Shown here: one piece after another, positions 1-6,477 of the stretch
Numbering within the stretch: position 1 is the first letter of the stretch
Layout of the letters: the number at the start of each line of letters is the position of its first letter
Source of the DNA: an uncultured Bacteroidales bacterium
GTDB lineage: Bacteria; Bacteroidota; Bacteroidia; Bacteroidales; WCHB1-69
Assembly (NCBI GenBank): GCA_905233585.1
Contig: CAJOFD010000001.1
Span: 1 to 64,000, forward strand
Length of the DNA: 64,000 bases
Direction of reading: 5' to 3'
Translations under genes and position numbers: made by a program
Notes under the pieces: model-generated
What the model was told of the DNA's origin: nothing
The model's input: only the letters and a program-made list of their open reading frames with translations
Databases searched by the model: none

Positions 1-149
1 CCTCGGCTTACATAATATTCATACGTGGAATTTTCTGCTTGTGGCGGGTTAAATGTCCAGTTGGGACGCATGGAGATATAAGTTTGTGCTTCCAAATTGC
101 ACGTATATACAAAAAGTATTACAACTATTATAAAAAACTTCTTCATCAT
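1..149 (-). CDS. Secreted protein, 3' end outside window (partial)
   Basis: The frame opens with Met-Met-Lys-Lys and a hydrophobic stretch ending in Leu-Glu-Ala-Gln, a typical signal peptide, and stays open to the window edge, so about 50 N-terminal residues are visible. After the signal it reads Arg-Pro-Asn-Trp, Pro-Pro-Gln-Ala and Tyr-Glu-Tyr-Tyr-Val, a pattern that resembles the start of the mature part of the next upstream gene (Met-Pro-Tyr-Trp, Val-Pro-Ser-Ala, Tyr-Tyr-Tyr-Arg-Val). The two are probably paralogues exported to the periplasm. They lie 12 bases apart on the same strand, so one operon is likely. Function unknown. Confidence 0.6.
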   Translation of the reverse strand, partial: MMKKFFIIVVILFVYTCNLEAQTYISMRPNWTFNPPQAENSTYEYYVSR

Positions 150-161
150 TTGTCTATTAAT

Positions 162-608
162 TTATTGGCATTTAGTAAAGTCTTCAAAATTAGGTGGAGT
201 AATGCCGTCTTGAGCTACTTGCCATAATACGTATAAGCGAATTAAATCTCCTTTGGGAGTATGGTTTATTTCCCAATAATCACATACTTTGTTCATTGGT
301 ATATTTAGTGATTCCTGATTGACATTTACTCCTTCCGTTACGGCATTTTCAAGTGCTTTTATATCATCGGAAAAACGGACACTGACTCCTAATTTCCATT
401 TTGCTTCCATTATGGCTTTGGCAAAAGCACTCGCATATGCTTTGTCGTATGTAGCGGCTTCTCCCATAGTTACACGATAATAGTAGTGTTTGCTGGCATT
501 GGCACTTGGTACTTGTGTTATCCAATATGGCATCATGCGGCCCGGCTGTGCTTTAGATAATAACATTGTACCTAATAGTACTACCAGTAATAATAATCTG
601 TATTTCAT
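162..608 (-). CDS. Small secreted protein, LPP20-like
   Basis: A 148-residue protein with a Sec signal peptide (Met-Lys-Tyr-Arg, then a Leu/Val-rich core ending Ser-Lys-Ala-Gln near residue 21). The mature part contains Tyr-Tyr-Tyr-Arg-Val followed by an Ala-rich helix with Ala-Tyr-Ala-Ser-Ala-Phe-Ala-Lys-Ala, the arrangement seen in LPP20-type envelope proteins, where a YxxGxG-like strand precedes an alanine-rich helix. It has no lipobox cysteine. It sits between the partial gene at the window edge and a lipoprotein with a similar Ala-rich helix, so these three may form one envelope operon. The family assignment is inference; no enzymatic motif is visible. Confidence 0.6.
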   Translation of the reverse strand: MKYRLLLLVVLLGTMLLSKAQPGRMMPYWITQVPSANASKHYYYRVTMGEAATYDKAYASAFAKAIMEAKWKLGVSVRFSDDIKALENAVTEGVNVNQESLNIPMNKVCDYWEINHTPKGDLIRLYVLWQVAQDGITPPNFEDFTKCQ

Positions 609-679
609 ATTCCTTGTTTTTGATAAAAAAGGAAAACAAATAGATAATACGTCTATTTGTTTTCCTCAAATAAATAGAT

Positions 680-1492
680 TTATTCGTTGGCTTGAGATTG
701 CAATGCTTTCAGTCTCTCCAAATCCGCTTGTTTGGCTTCTTGTTCTTTACGTGATTGTGCATCCAATTCGGCTTGCAATCTTTTGCGGAACATTGCTTTA
801 TCTACGTCAACTTCAGCAACTTCAAGGGCTTTGTCTATTTCGTCTAGTACTTTATTTGTTGATACATAGATTGCCACATAGCAACCGTACATTCCTTTTT
901 TGTCTTGTACAAATTCACGACATGCAGGTTTGAAATATTCGTTTATTGCTTTTTCGCAGACGTTAATACATAGACCTTCCAATTGTGCTTCTTGTACTCG
1001 TGATAAATTCTTAGTGTCAGTGTCTTTTGTGTAATCCTCTATACCATTTTTAATGACACCTACAAAACGGGTCATCATTTCAGCAATGGCAACGCGGTTT
1101 GCATCTTTCAGAGCCAATTCTTGTCTTTCTTTGCCTGTTGCCATTCCTTGTGCAGCCATTTGGTTGTTTTTTTCCAATTCCAAAGCCTCTTTTGTACAGG
1201 GAATAAGGAGTTTTCTTGTGCCTGCCTCAAAAATGGCTTGTTCTCTTAATGCTGCTTCTGCCTGTTCCTGCTGAATTTTTAACACAGCACGCTCATTCCT
1301 TATCTTGTCTAATTCCAATTGCTCTTTTTCCTCTCGAATTTGTCTTTGTATATCCGATTCTATGGGAGTAGTGGGTTGTTGTGTTGTTTGTTGATTTGTT
1401 TTTTTAGAAACTCTTTTCTGGGCATTGCATGATGAGATAGAAAAGGCTAATACCATTATTAAACATCCAGATATTAAACTAATTTTTTTCAT
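680..1492 (-). CDS. Lipoprotein with coiled coils, LPP20-like
   Basis: A 270-residue predicted lipoprotein: the signal region ends Ile-Ser-Ser-Cys, placing the acylated cysteine near residue 22. Residues about 45-90 are Glu/Gln/Arg/Lys-rich with heptad spacing (coiled coil), and residues 230-270 form a second charged helix. Between them is a globular part with Ala-Asn-Arg-Val-Ala-Ile-Ala-Glu-Met-Met and later Gly-Cys-Tyr-Val-Ala-Ile-Tyr-Val, as in LPP20-like proteins. Three further cysteines lie in the core. It is the first gene of a minus-strand group with the two smaller secreted proteins. The paired palindromes about 115 bases upstream may be its control region. Role unknown; envelope location is well supported. 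Confidence 0.65.
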   Translation of the reverse strand: MKKISLISGCLIMVLAFSISSCNAQKRVSKKTNQQTTQQPTTPIESDIQRQIREEKEQLELDKIRNERAVLKIQQEQAEAALREQAIFEAGTRKLLIPCTKEALELEKNNQMAAQGMATGKERQELALKDANRVAIAEMMTRFVGVIKNGIEDYTKDTDTKNLSRVQEAQLEGLCINVCEKAINEYFKPACREFVQDKKGMYGCYVAIYVSTNKVLDEIDKALEVAEVDVDKAMFRKRLQAELDAQSRKEQEAKQADLERLKALQSQANE

Positions 1493-1606
1493 TTCTTTTT
1501 GTGGTCAGTTATATCCCATCGACCGTCGGTTTTAAATTTGTAAAAACATATAAAATAAATTAGGTGCAAAGGTGCAACTTATTTTGTTGTTTTGTAGTTG
1601 ATTGTA

Positions 1607-1640
1607 TTGCCCTAAATAGGCAATTGCCCATTTAGGGCAA
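1607..1640. repeat. Two adjacent TTGCC...GGCAA palindromes
   Basis: TTGCCCTAAATAGGCAA and TTGCCCATTTAGGGCAA stand back to back; the outer arms (1607-1617 and 1630-1640) are also perfect complements of each other. The element touches the stop codon of the small XRE gene and lies upstream of the lipoprotein gene starting at 1492. There is no T tract, so an operator is as likely as a 3' hairpin. A closely similar palindrome occurs at 14611-14627. Confidence 0.5.
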
Positions 1641-1847
1641 TCAATGTAAAGATGCTGAGAAAAACTTAAAAAAATCTGTGTTGAGGGCTTTACATATTAA
1701 TAATAATTGATGAGTGTCTATTATGTCTTTGAGAAAAATCTTATTGATAGTGCGAGGGTGTACGTGAATTTGTTGAGCAAGCCACAGATTTGTTTTGCCT
1801 TGCCGTCTCAATTCCTCCTTGATAAGAGAACCTATGTGTATCTGCAT
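1641..1847 (-). CDS. Small XRE-type helix-turn-helix protein
   Basis: A 68-residue protein that is almost entirely one helix-turn-helix domain: Gly-Lys-Thr-Asn-Leu-Trp-Leu-Ala-Gln-Gln-Ile (helix 2), His-Pro-Arg-Thr-Ile-Asn-Lys-Ile-Phe (recognition helix), then Asp-Thr-His-Gln-Leu-Leu-Leu-Ile-Cys-Lys-Ala-Leu, the usual last helices of the Cro/C1/XRE fold. There is no second domain. Proteins like this are DNA-binding regulators, sometimes antitoxins; no toxin partner is visible. It is flanked by paired palindromes on its 3' side (1607-1640) and a long inverted repeat on its 5' side. Predicted cytoplasmic. The fold is clear; the regulated genes are unknown. Confidence 0.6.
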   Translation of the reverse strand: MQIHIGSLIKEELRRQGKTNLWLAQQIHVHPRTINKIFLKDIIDTHQLLLICKALNTDFFKFFSASLH

Positions 1848-1853
1848 AATTAT

Positions 1854-2076
1854 GTTTGCTATTTGCAGCGTACCGCTACCGATTCCTCATATGTTTTCTC
1901 ACAACCACAAAAAAAGAGGCGAGCAATCTCGTCCCCTAACTGCGGTCGTGGAAATTACCTTAGAGAAAAGACAAAAAATGCCCGCTTTTTTTTACGAGCA
2001 TCTGCATTTGTTGTTTCTCTAAATACCTTGTTTTGAAATTTTCCACGTTTCAGTTAGGTCGGAACAAATAGCAAAC
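1854..2076. repeat. Outer arms of a long inverted repeat
   Basis: GTTTGCTATTT (1854-1864) is the exact reverse complement of AAATAGCAAAC (2066-2076). Between them is the nested hairpin described in the next entry. The element lies between the XRE gene and a transposase remnant, so it could be a mobile palindromic element rather than a host RNA gene. The right arm ends 56 bases from the end of the transposase remnant. Confidence 0.5.
1909..2065 (-). ncRNA. Candidate rod-shaped ncRNA with terminator
   Basis: Read on the minus strand this stretch folds into one long imperfect rod: CCTAACTG (2058-2051) pairs with CAGTTAGG (1942-1935), CGTGGAAA with TTTCCACG, TTAGAGAAA with TTTCTCTAA, and ATGC with GCAT near the tip, with internal bubbles between stems. 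After the rod comes CGAG-ATTG-CTCG and a run of seven T (1931-1909), which looks like an intrinsic terminator and sets the strand. A long rod with a central bubble recalls 6S RNA, but I see no diagnostic sequence and no clear promoter. The alternative is a palindromic mobile element linked to the nearby transposase remnant. Confidence 0.35.
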
Positions 2077-2131
2077 GCTATGGTTAATAATATGTTTGGT
2101 TTAAAATTTACATTCTTGTTTTATCGTTTTT

Positions 2132-2292
2132 TTATAGGTTATAAAAACAATCCGATTTCCATTGGGCAGGATTGTTCTCTATGTATTTTGCTATATCGTT
2201 TGTTTCCTTTCGTGTGCGTATAATGTGGTCATGGTATCTCGGTTGCCAAGCAAAGTCTATGTTATGTTGTTTTGCAAAATTAGCATTTTTTT
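2132..2292 (-). pseudogene. Remnant of a REP-associated tyrosine transposase
   Basis: A stretch with no start codon translates on the minus strand to about 50 residues including Trp-Gln-Pro-Arg-Tyr-His-Asp-His-Ile-Ile-Arg and then Ile-Ala-Lys-Tyr-Ile-Glu-Asn-Asn-Pro-Ala-Gln-Trp, ending Phe-Tyr-Asn-Leu and a stop. This is the C-terminal signature of REP-associated tyrosine transposases (IS200/IS605-like Y1 family: W/F-Q-x-x-x-x-D/E-H-x-I-R followed by Y-I-x-x-N-P-x-x-W). The catalytic HUH motif and tyrosine are absent because the 5' part of the gene is gone; an in-frame stop lies just upstream. Function lost. Confidence 0.6.
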
Positions 2293-2313
2293 ACATTATA
2301 TTAATATATAAAA

Positions 2314-2679
2314 TTATCGCCAAGTGGTTTTGTAGGCGTCTTCGATGTGGTGAATAGAGTAGTGTTCACCTTTAAGTACAATGGCGATAATGTCAAAACG
2401 GATTTCTTCTGTGTGGTGAAATTTGTCAATATACCGTTGGGCGGCGGTGATAATATTTTTTTGTTTTTGCTTTGTAACAAAAATTTCAGGCTGTCCCATA
2501 TAGGTTCCCGTTCTTGTTTTTACTTCCGCAAATATAATATATTCATTGTTTTTGGCAATAATATCCACCTCGTAACTGCCACAATGCCAATTTCTGTGCA
2601 AGATGGAAAAGCCCTTTTTTTCGAGGTATTGGCAAGCCAGATTTTCTCCGTAGGTTCCTATGTCGTTGTGTTCTGCCAT
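2314..2679 (-). CDS. yraN: YraN/UPF0102 family nuclease-like protein
   Basis: A 121-residue cytoplasmic protein of normal length for the YraN family. The restriction-endonuclease-like core is visible: Tyr-Gly-Glu-Asn-Leu-Ala near residue 10, Glu-Val-Asp-Ile-Ile at 37-41 and Glu-Val-Lys-Thr-Arg at 52-56, which supply the acidic residues and lysine of an E...D...ExK active site. The family is thought to act on DNA, but its cellular role is not established. The gene faces away from the MurL-like gene. A TACTTTTG -7-like element (2700-2707) lies upstream of its start. Confidence 0.9.
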   Translation of the reverse strand: MAEHNDIGTYGENLACQYLEKKGFSILHRNWHCGSYEVDIIAKNNEYIIFAEVKTRTGTYMGQPEIFVTKQKQKNIITAAQRYIDKFHHTEEIRFDIIAIVLKGEHYSIHHIEDAYKTTWR

Positions 2680-2699
2680 TGTTTTGTGAAAAATATCTG

Positions 2700-2707
2700 C
2701 AAAAGTA
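2700..2707 (-). promoter_or_regulatory. -7 promoter element for yraN
   Basis: TACTTTTG on the minus strand fits the Bacteroidota -7 consensus TAnnTTTG and sits about 20 bases before the yraN start codon. No convincing -33 box was found. Confidence 0.35.
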
Positions 2708-2786
2708 TAAAATATTTTTATAAGCCTGTCATTTTTCTTTCAGCGGGGCATGTATTTTTCTGTGTTAAATTTTGTCGCCAACAGCA

Positions 2787-2813
2787 TTTGCATTGATTTT
2801 TGTATTATCTTTG
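2787..2813 (+). promoter_or_regulatory. Bacteroidota-type promoter for the MurL-like gene
   Basis: TTTG at 2787-2790 and TATCTTTG at 2806-2813, with 15 bases between. The -7 element ends only nine bases before the ATG at 2823, so the mRNA should be leaderless or nearly so. This supports the start at 2823 rather than the longer frame from 2772, which would overlap the promoter. Confidence 0.5.
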
Positions 2814-2822
2814 CGTTCAGAT

Positions 2823-4205
2823 ATGGCAATGAAAGATAATCACGATTTGTATTTACAGTTGCGGCAACGCTATCCGGTCTTTTCTTTTGAGGGTTTTTCC
2901 TATGAATTGGAAGGAAATGACTTATTGTTGCATTTTGACTTTCGTGTGGGAAGCAATATACGTTTCAGCCCGACAAGCAGGATAAAATATCATAAGGATT
3001 TCAACGGTTTTTATGGACAATATCCGCTATCGGTTTTGGAACCTCTGATTTTTTCTATCGGTATGATAGAAATGGTCAGTTATTGGAAAGCGACTTGTTC
3101 GCCTGTCATTCATATCAAAGCAGGGGCTTTGGACAAGAAGGCGATAGAATTTTGGAAAAAATTGTTCTTCAATGGCTTGGGGGAATTCTTTTATGTGAAC
3201 AACATTCAAGCAAATATGGACGATTTTGTCCGATTTGAAACGGACAATCAACAAATGCCACCCAAATTGCAGATTTCTTTATCGGAACAAACCATTGTTC
3301 CGATAGGGGGTGGCAAGGATTCTGTGGTTACTTTGGAGTTGTTACGCAAAAGCGAAAACATTATTCCCATCATCATGAATCCTCGCGGTGCAACGACAGA
3401 CTGTGCCAAGATAGCAGGTTTTGAAAACGATTTCTTTGAAATAGAAAGAAAAATCGATGCCCGATTGTTGGATTTGAATGCTCAGGGATTTTTGAACGGA
3501 CACACACCTTTTTCGGCCATGTTGGCATTCTATTGTGTGTTGTTGGCTGTTTTGTCCGGACGAAAAAACATTGCTTTGTCCAATGAAAACAGTGCCAACG
3601 AAGCCACCGTTATCGGAACGGCAGTCAATCACCAATATTCCAAATCGTTTGAATTTGAACAGGATTTTAGAAATTACGTTGCCGCTTATTTGCACGATGA
3701 AGTCAATTATTACAGTTTTTTGCGACCGATAGCAGAATTGCAAATTGCCTTTTTGTTTGCTCAACAAAAAGATTATTTTCCTGTCTTTAAAAGTTGCAAT
3801 GTGGGCAGCAAAACCAATCAGTGGTGTGCCAATTGTGCCAAATGTCTGTTTTCTTTCATTATCTTGTCGCCTTTTGTCGATAAAGATGTGCTGTCCAATA
3901 TCTATGGCAACAATTTGTTTGACAACGAAAGCCTGTTGCCCTATCTTAAAGAATTGTGCGGCTTGACGGCCATCAAGCCCTTTGAATGTGTAGGAACGGT
4001 GGAGGAAGTGTGCTTGGCTTTGACAGCAACGGTGCAACGTTATCAAACATTGCCGCCTCTATTGCAGTTTTTTGTAAAAACAGAGTTGTATCAAGTATAT
4101 AAGGAAAAGAATTTCGCTTCGTTTTTACTTCAATGGAACGAAGCGCATAATTTGACAACAACGAATGAAATTTTGTTAAAACAAGCCTTAAATATAACGG
4201 AATGA
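2823..4205 (+). CDS. PP-loop ATPase, MurL-like (muropeptide epimerase?)
   Basis: A 460-residue cytoplasmic protein. A PP-loop motif Gly-Gly-Gly-Lys-Asp-Ser lies near residues 162-167, followed by Asn-Glu-Asn-Ser-Ala-Asn-Glu-Ala near 258, and a cysteine cluster Trp-Cys-Ala-Asn-Cys-Ala-Lys-Cys near 334-341. This arrangement fits the ATP-dependent MurL family, which in Xanthomonas epimerises the terminal L-Glu of UDP-MurNAc-L-Ala-L-Glu, replacing glutamate racemase. The match is from memory of the family and is not proven; other PP-loop enzymes (adenylating ligases, tRNA thiolases) remain possible. It overlaps rfbD by four bases (ATGA), so the two are co-translated. No MurD2 homologue is adjacent. 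Confidence 0.5.
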   Translation: MAMKDNHDLYLQLRQRYPVFSFEGFSYELEGNDLLLHFDFRVGSNIRFSPTSRIKYHKDFNGFYGQYPLSVLEPLIFSIGMIEMVSYWKATCSPVIHIKAGALDKKAIEFWKKLFFNGLGEFFYVNNIQANMDDFVRFETDNQQMPPKLQISLSEQTIVPIGGGKDSVVTLELLRKSENIIPIIMNPRGATTDCAKIAGFENDFFEIERKIDARLLDLNAQGFLNGHTPFSAMLAFYCVLLAVLSGRKNIALSNENSANEATVIGTAVNHQYSKSFEFEQDFRNYVAAYLHDEVNYYSFLRPIAELQIAFLFAQQKDYFPVFKSCNVGSKTNQWCANCAKCLFSFIILSPFVDKDVLSNIYGNNLFDNESLLPYLKELCGLTAIKPFECVGTVEEVCLALTATVQRYQTLPPLLQFFVKTELYQVYKEKNFASFLLQWNEAHNLTTTNEILLKQALNITE

Positions 4206-5068
4206 AAATAGCGGTTTTGGGTGCCCATGGGCAATTGGGACGAAAAATTAACGATTTGTCAGCATTATATAAGCAACATTGCTTTGTCTTTGCTGATATA
4301 GATGAGTTGGATATAACCAAACAAGAAGATGTGGAACAATTTGTTGAAGTTCAGCAACCCGATGTTATCATCAATTGTGCTGCCTATACAGCCGTGGACA
4401 AAGCCGAAACAGACTACGACATGGCCAAACTTCTCAATGCCGTTGCTGTAGGCTATTTGGCAAATGCCGCCATGCAACACAATGTGTTTTTTGTGCATGT
4501 GTCCACCGATTATGTTTTTGACGGAACCCATTGCAGACCATATTTGCCAACCGACAGCACCAATCCTGTTTCGGTGTATGGTGCAACAAAATTGGAAGGG
4601 GAAAAATTGTTTATAGCCAGCCAATGTCGAGGGGCTATTGTCCGCACTTCGTGGCTGTATAGCGAATATGGCAACAATTTTGTGAAAACCATGCTTCGCT
4701 TGGGCAAAGAAAAAACATCGTTGAATGTTGTCTGCGACCAGATAGGCACTCCGACTTATGCAGGAGATTTGGCTTCTGCTATTTTGCAAATAACGATGAA
4801 CAATCAACAGATAAAACAGCAGGAAATATTTCATTTTTCCAACAATGGCGTGGCATCGTGGTATGATTTTGCCCATACGATTATGGAAATGGCCGCTTTG
4901 CCTTGTCAGGTCATGCCGATTCGAAGCAGTGAGTATCCGACACCCGCTCAAAGACCTTTTTATAGTGTGTTTGACAAGGTGAAAATTGCCCAAATGTTTC
5001 GAATTACCATTCCTTATTGGAAAGATAGTTTGAAAGTTTGTATGGAAAAATTGCAAATGCTTTCATAA
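4202..5068 (+). CDS. rfbD: dTDP-4-dehydrorhamnose reductase
   Basis: A 288-residue short-chain dehydrogenase/reductase of RfbD type, the last step of dTDP-L-rhamnose synthesis (NAD(P)H reduction of dTDP-4-keto-rhamnose). It has the dinucleotide-binding Gly-Ala-His-Gly-Gln-Leu-Gly at 7-13, Ser-Thr-Asp-Tyr-Val-Phe-Asp-Gly at 101-108 and the catalytic Tyr126-x-x-x-Lys130 (Tyr-Gly-Ala-Thr-Lys). Length is normal. It shares ATGA with the MurL-like gene and is 10 bases from the helicase gene, so the three form one operon. rfbA, rfbB and rfbC are not in the window. Confidence 0.93.
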   Translation: MKIAVLGAHGQLGRKINDLSALYKQHCFVFADIDELDITKQEDVEQFVEVQQPDVIINCAAYTAVDKAETDYDMAKLLNAVAVGYLANAAMQHNVFFVHVSTDYVFDGTHCRPYLPTDSTNPVSVYGATKLEGEKLFIASQCRGAIVRTSWLYSEYGNNFVKTMLRLGKEKTSLNVVCDQIGTPTYAGDLASAILQITMNNQQIKQQEIFHFSNNGVASWYDFAHTIMEMAALPCQVMPIRSSEYPTPAQRPFYSVFDKVKIAQMFRITIPYWKDSLKVCMEKLQMLS

Positions 5069-5078
5069 ACGAGTTGGC

Positions 5079-6473
5079 ATGACAAGTGCAGATTTTGTTC
5101 AAGCCGTAGAGTCCAACATGGATTTTGTTCCCACCCTTGACCAAAGGCACGCCATAGAAATGTTTGCCAAATATTTGCTAAATTATCAATCCGATAATTT
5201 AATGTTGTTAAAAGGTTATGCAGGTACGGGTAAAACGACACTTGTTAGTGCTTTTGTGAAAACGCTTACGCAAATGAAAGTCCATACGGTTTTGTTGGCT
5301 CCGACAGGTCGGGCAGCCAAAGTGTTGGGCAATTATACACGACGGCCGGCATATACCATTCACAAGGAAATATATAGAATTGTTTCAACTCCCAATGGAA
5401 ATAGGCTGAGGTTGAAACAAAACACTTATGCTCATACTATTTTTTTTGTAGATGAGGCTTCGATGATTTATGATGAGCAATGCAGCAATAGAAAATCAGT
5501 GTTTGACAGGCGGAGCCTGTTAGACGATTTGTTTGCTTATGTCAATGAAGGAAAACATTGTGCATTGGTATTTATTGGGGATAGTGCCCAATTGCCGCCT
5601 GTCGGCAGTATGTTTTCACCGGCTTTAGATAAAGATTATTTGGCCAATCATTATTCTAAATTTGTGTATGAATATGAATTAAAGGAGGTGATGAGACAGT
5701 TGCACGACAGCGGAGTGTTGTTGCATGCGACACAATTGAGAAATCGGATGGAATGTCAAGATTTTTCTTTGTATTCTTTTGAACCCTCTTCTGAAGATTT
5801 TGTCCGTTTGGATATGCGATATTTTATGGAAGAACTTCAATTGGCTTACAATGAATACGGAACAAGTGGAACGGTGGTGATAACCAAAAGCAACAAACAA
5901 GCCAATATGCTCAATGCCGCTATTCGCAACAGATTGTTGTTTATGGAGAATGAGTTGGATTGTGGTGATTTTGTGATGAGTGTGAAAAACAATTATTTTT
6001 GGCTTCCTAAAGACGCTGCAACTCCTTTTATTGCCAACGGGGATATTTTGGAAATAATGACCGTGCGGCATTTTGAAGAATTTGCAGGTTTCCGTTTTGC
6101 CACTATCCGTTTCCGTATGCTTGACTATGATACCAAACCGATAGAAGCCAAAGTGCTTCTGGATACACTCACAACGGAAGAAGCGGCTCTCTCGTATGAA
6201 AAAAGTATGCAATTGTATGCAGCCGTAGAAGAAAAATATAGCCATTTGCCCACGAAAAAGAAACGACAAGAGGCAATGCAAGACGATGAATACCTGAATG
6301 CCTTGCAAATAAAGTTTGCTTACGTGCAAACCTGTCATAAAACACAGGGGGGACAATGGGAAAAGGTTTTTGTTTTCCAATGGAATGCCGAACAACAACA
6401 ATCTATAGATTACTATCGTTGGGCATACACGGCATTGACCCGTGCAAAAAGTAAAATATTTTTAATTGAATAA
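5079..6473 (+). CDS. RecD-like SF1 ATP-dependent DNA helicase
   Basis: A 464-residue superfamily 1 helicase. Walker A Gly-Tyr-Ala-Gly-Thr-Gly-Lys-Thr is at 46-53, motif Ia Ala-Pro-Thr-Gly-Arg-Ala-Ala-Lys follows, Walker B Phe-Val-Asp-Glu-Ala-Ser is near 124, Gly-Asp-Ser-Ala-Gln-Leu-Pro-Pro is motif III, and the C-terminal UvrD_C_2-like part has His-Lys-Thr-Gln-Gly-Gly near 419 and Tyr-Thr-Ala-Leu-Thr-Arg-Ala near 451. It lacks the N-terminal extension of full RecD2 proteins. Short stand-alone RecD-like helicases are common in Bacteroidota; the likely role is DNA repair or replication restart. Last gene of the operon; it converges with porX four bases away. Confidence 0.9.
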   Translation: MTSADFVQAVESNMDFVPTLDQRHAIEMFAKYLLNYQSDNLMLLKGYAGTGKTTLVSAFVKTLTQMKVHTVLLAPTGRAAKVLGNYTRRPAYTIHKEIYRIVSTPNGNRLRLKQNTYAHTIFFVDEASMIYDEQCSNRKSVFDRRSLLDDLFAYVNEGKHCALVFIGDSAQLPPVGSMFSPALDKDYLANHYSKFVYEYELKEVMRQLHDSGVLLHATQLRNRMECQDFSLYSFEPSSEDFVRLDMRYFMEELQLAYNEYGTSGTVVITKSNKQANMLNAAIRNRLLFMENELDCGDFVMSVKNNYFWLPKDAATPFIANGDILEIMTVRHFEEFAGFRFATIRFRMLDYDTKPIEAKVLLDTLTTEEAALSYEKSMQLYAAVEEKYSHLPTKKKRQEAMQDDEYLNALQIKFAYVQTCHKTQGGQWEKVFVFQWNAEQQQSIDYYRWAYTALTRAKSKIFLIE

Positions 6474-6477
6474 TAGT

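Noticed and set aside
4265..5056. Minus-strand 263-residue frame and similar frames opposite the MurL-like and helicase genes
   Set aside because: They lie opposite genes with strong family motifs and show no domain, signal or promoter of their own.
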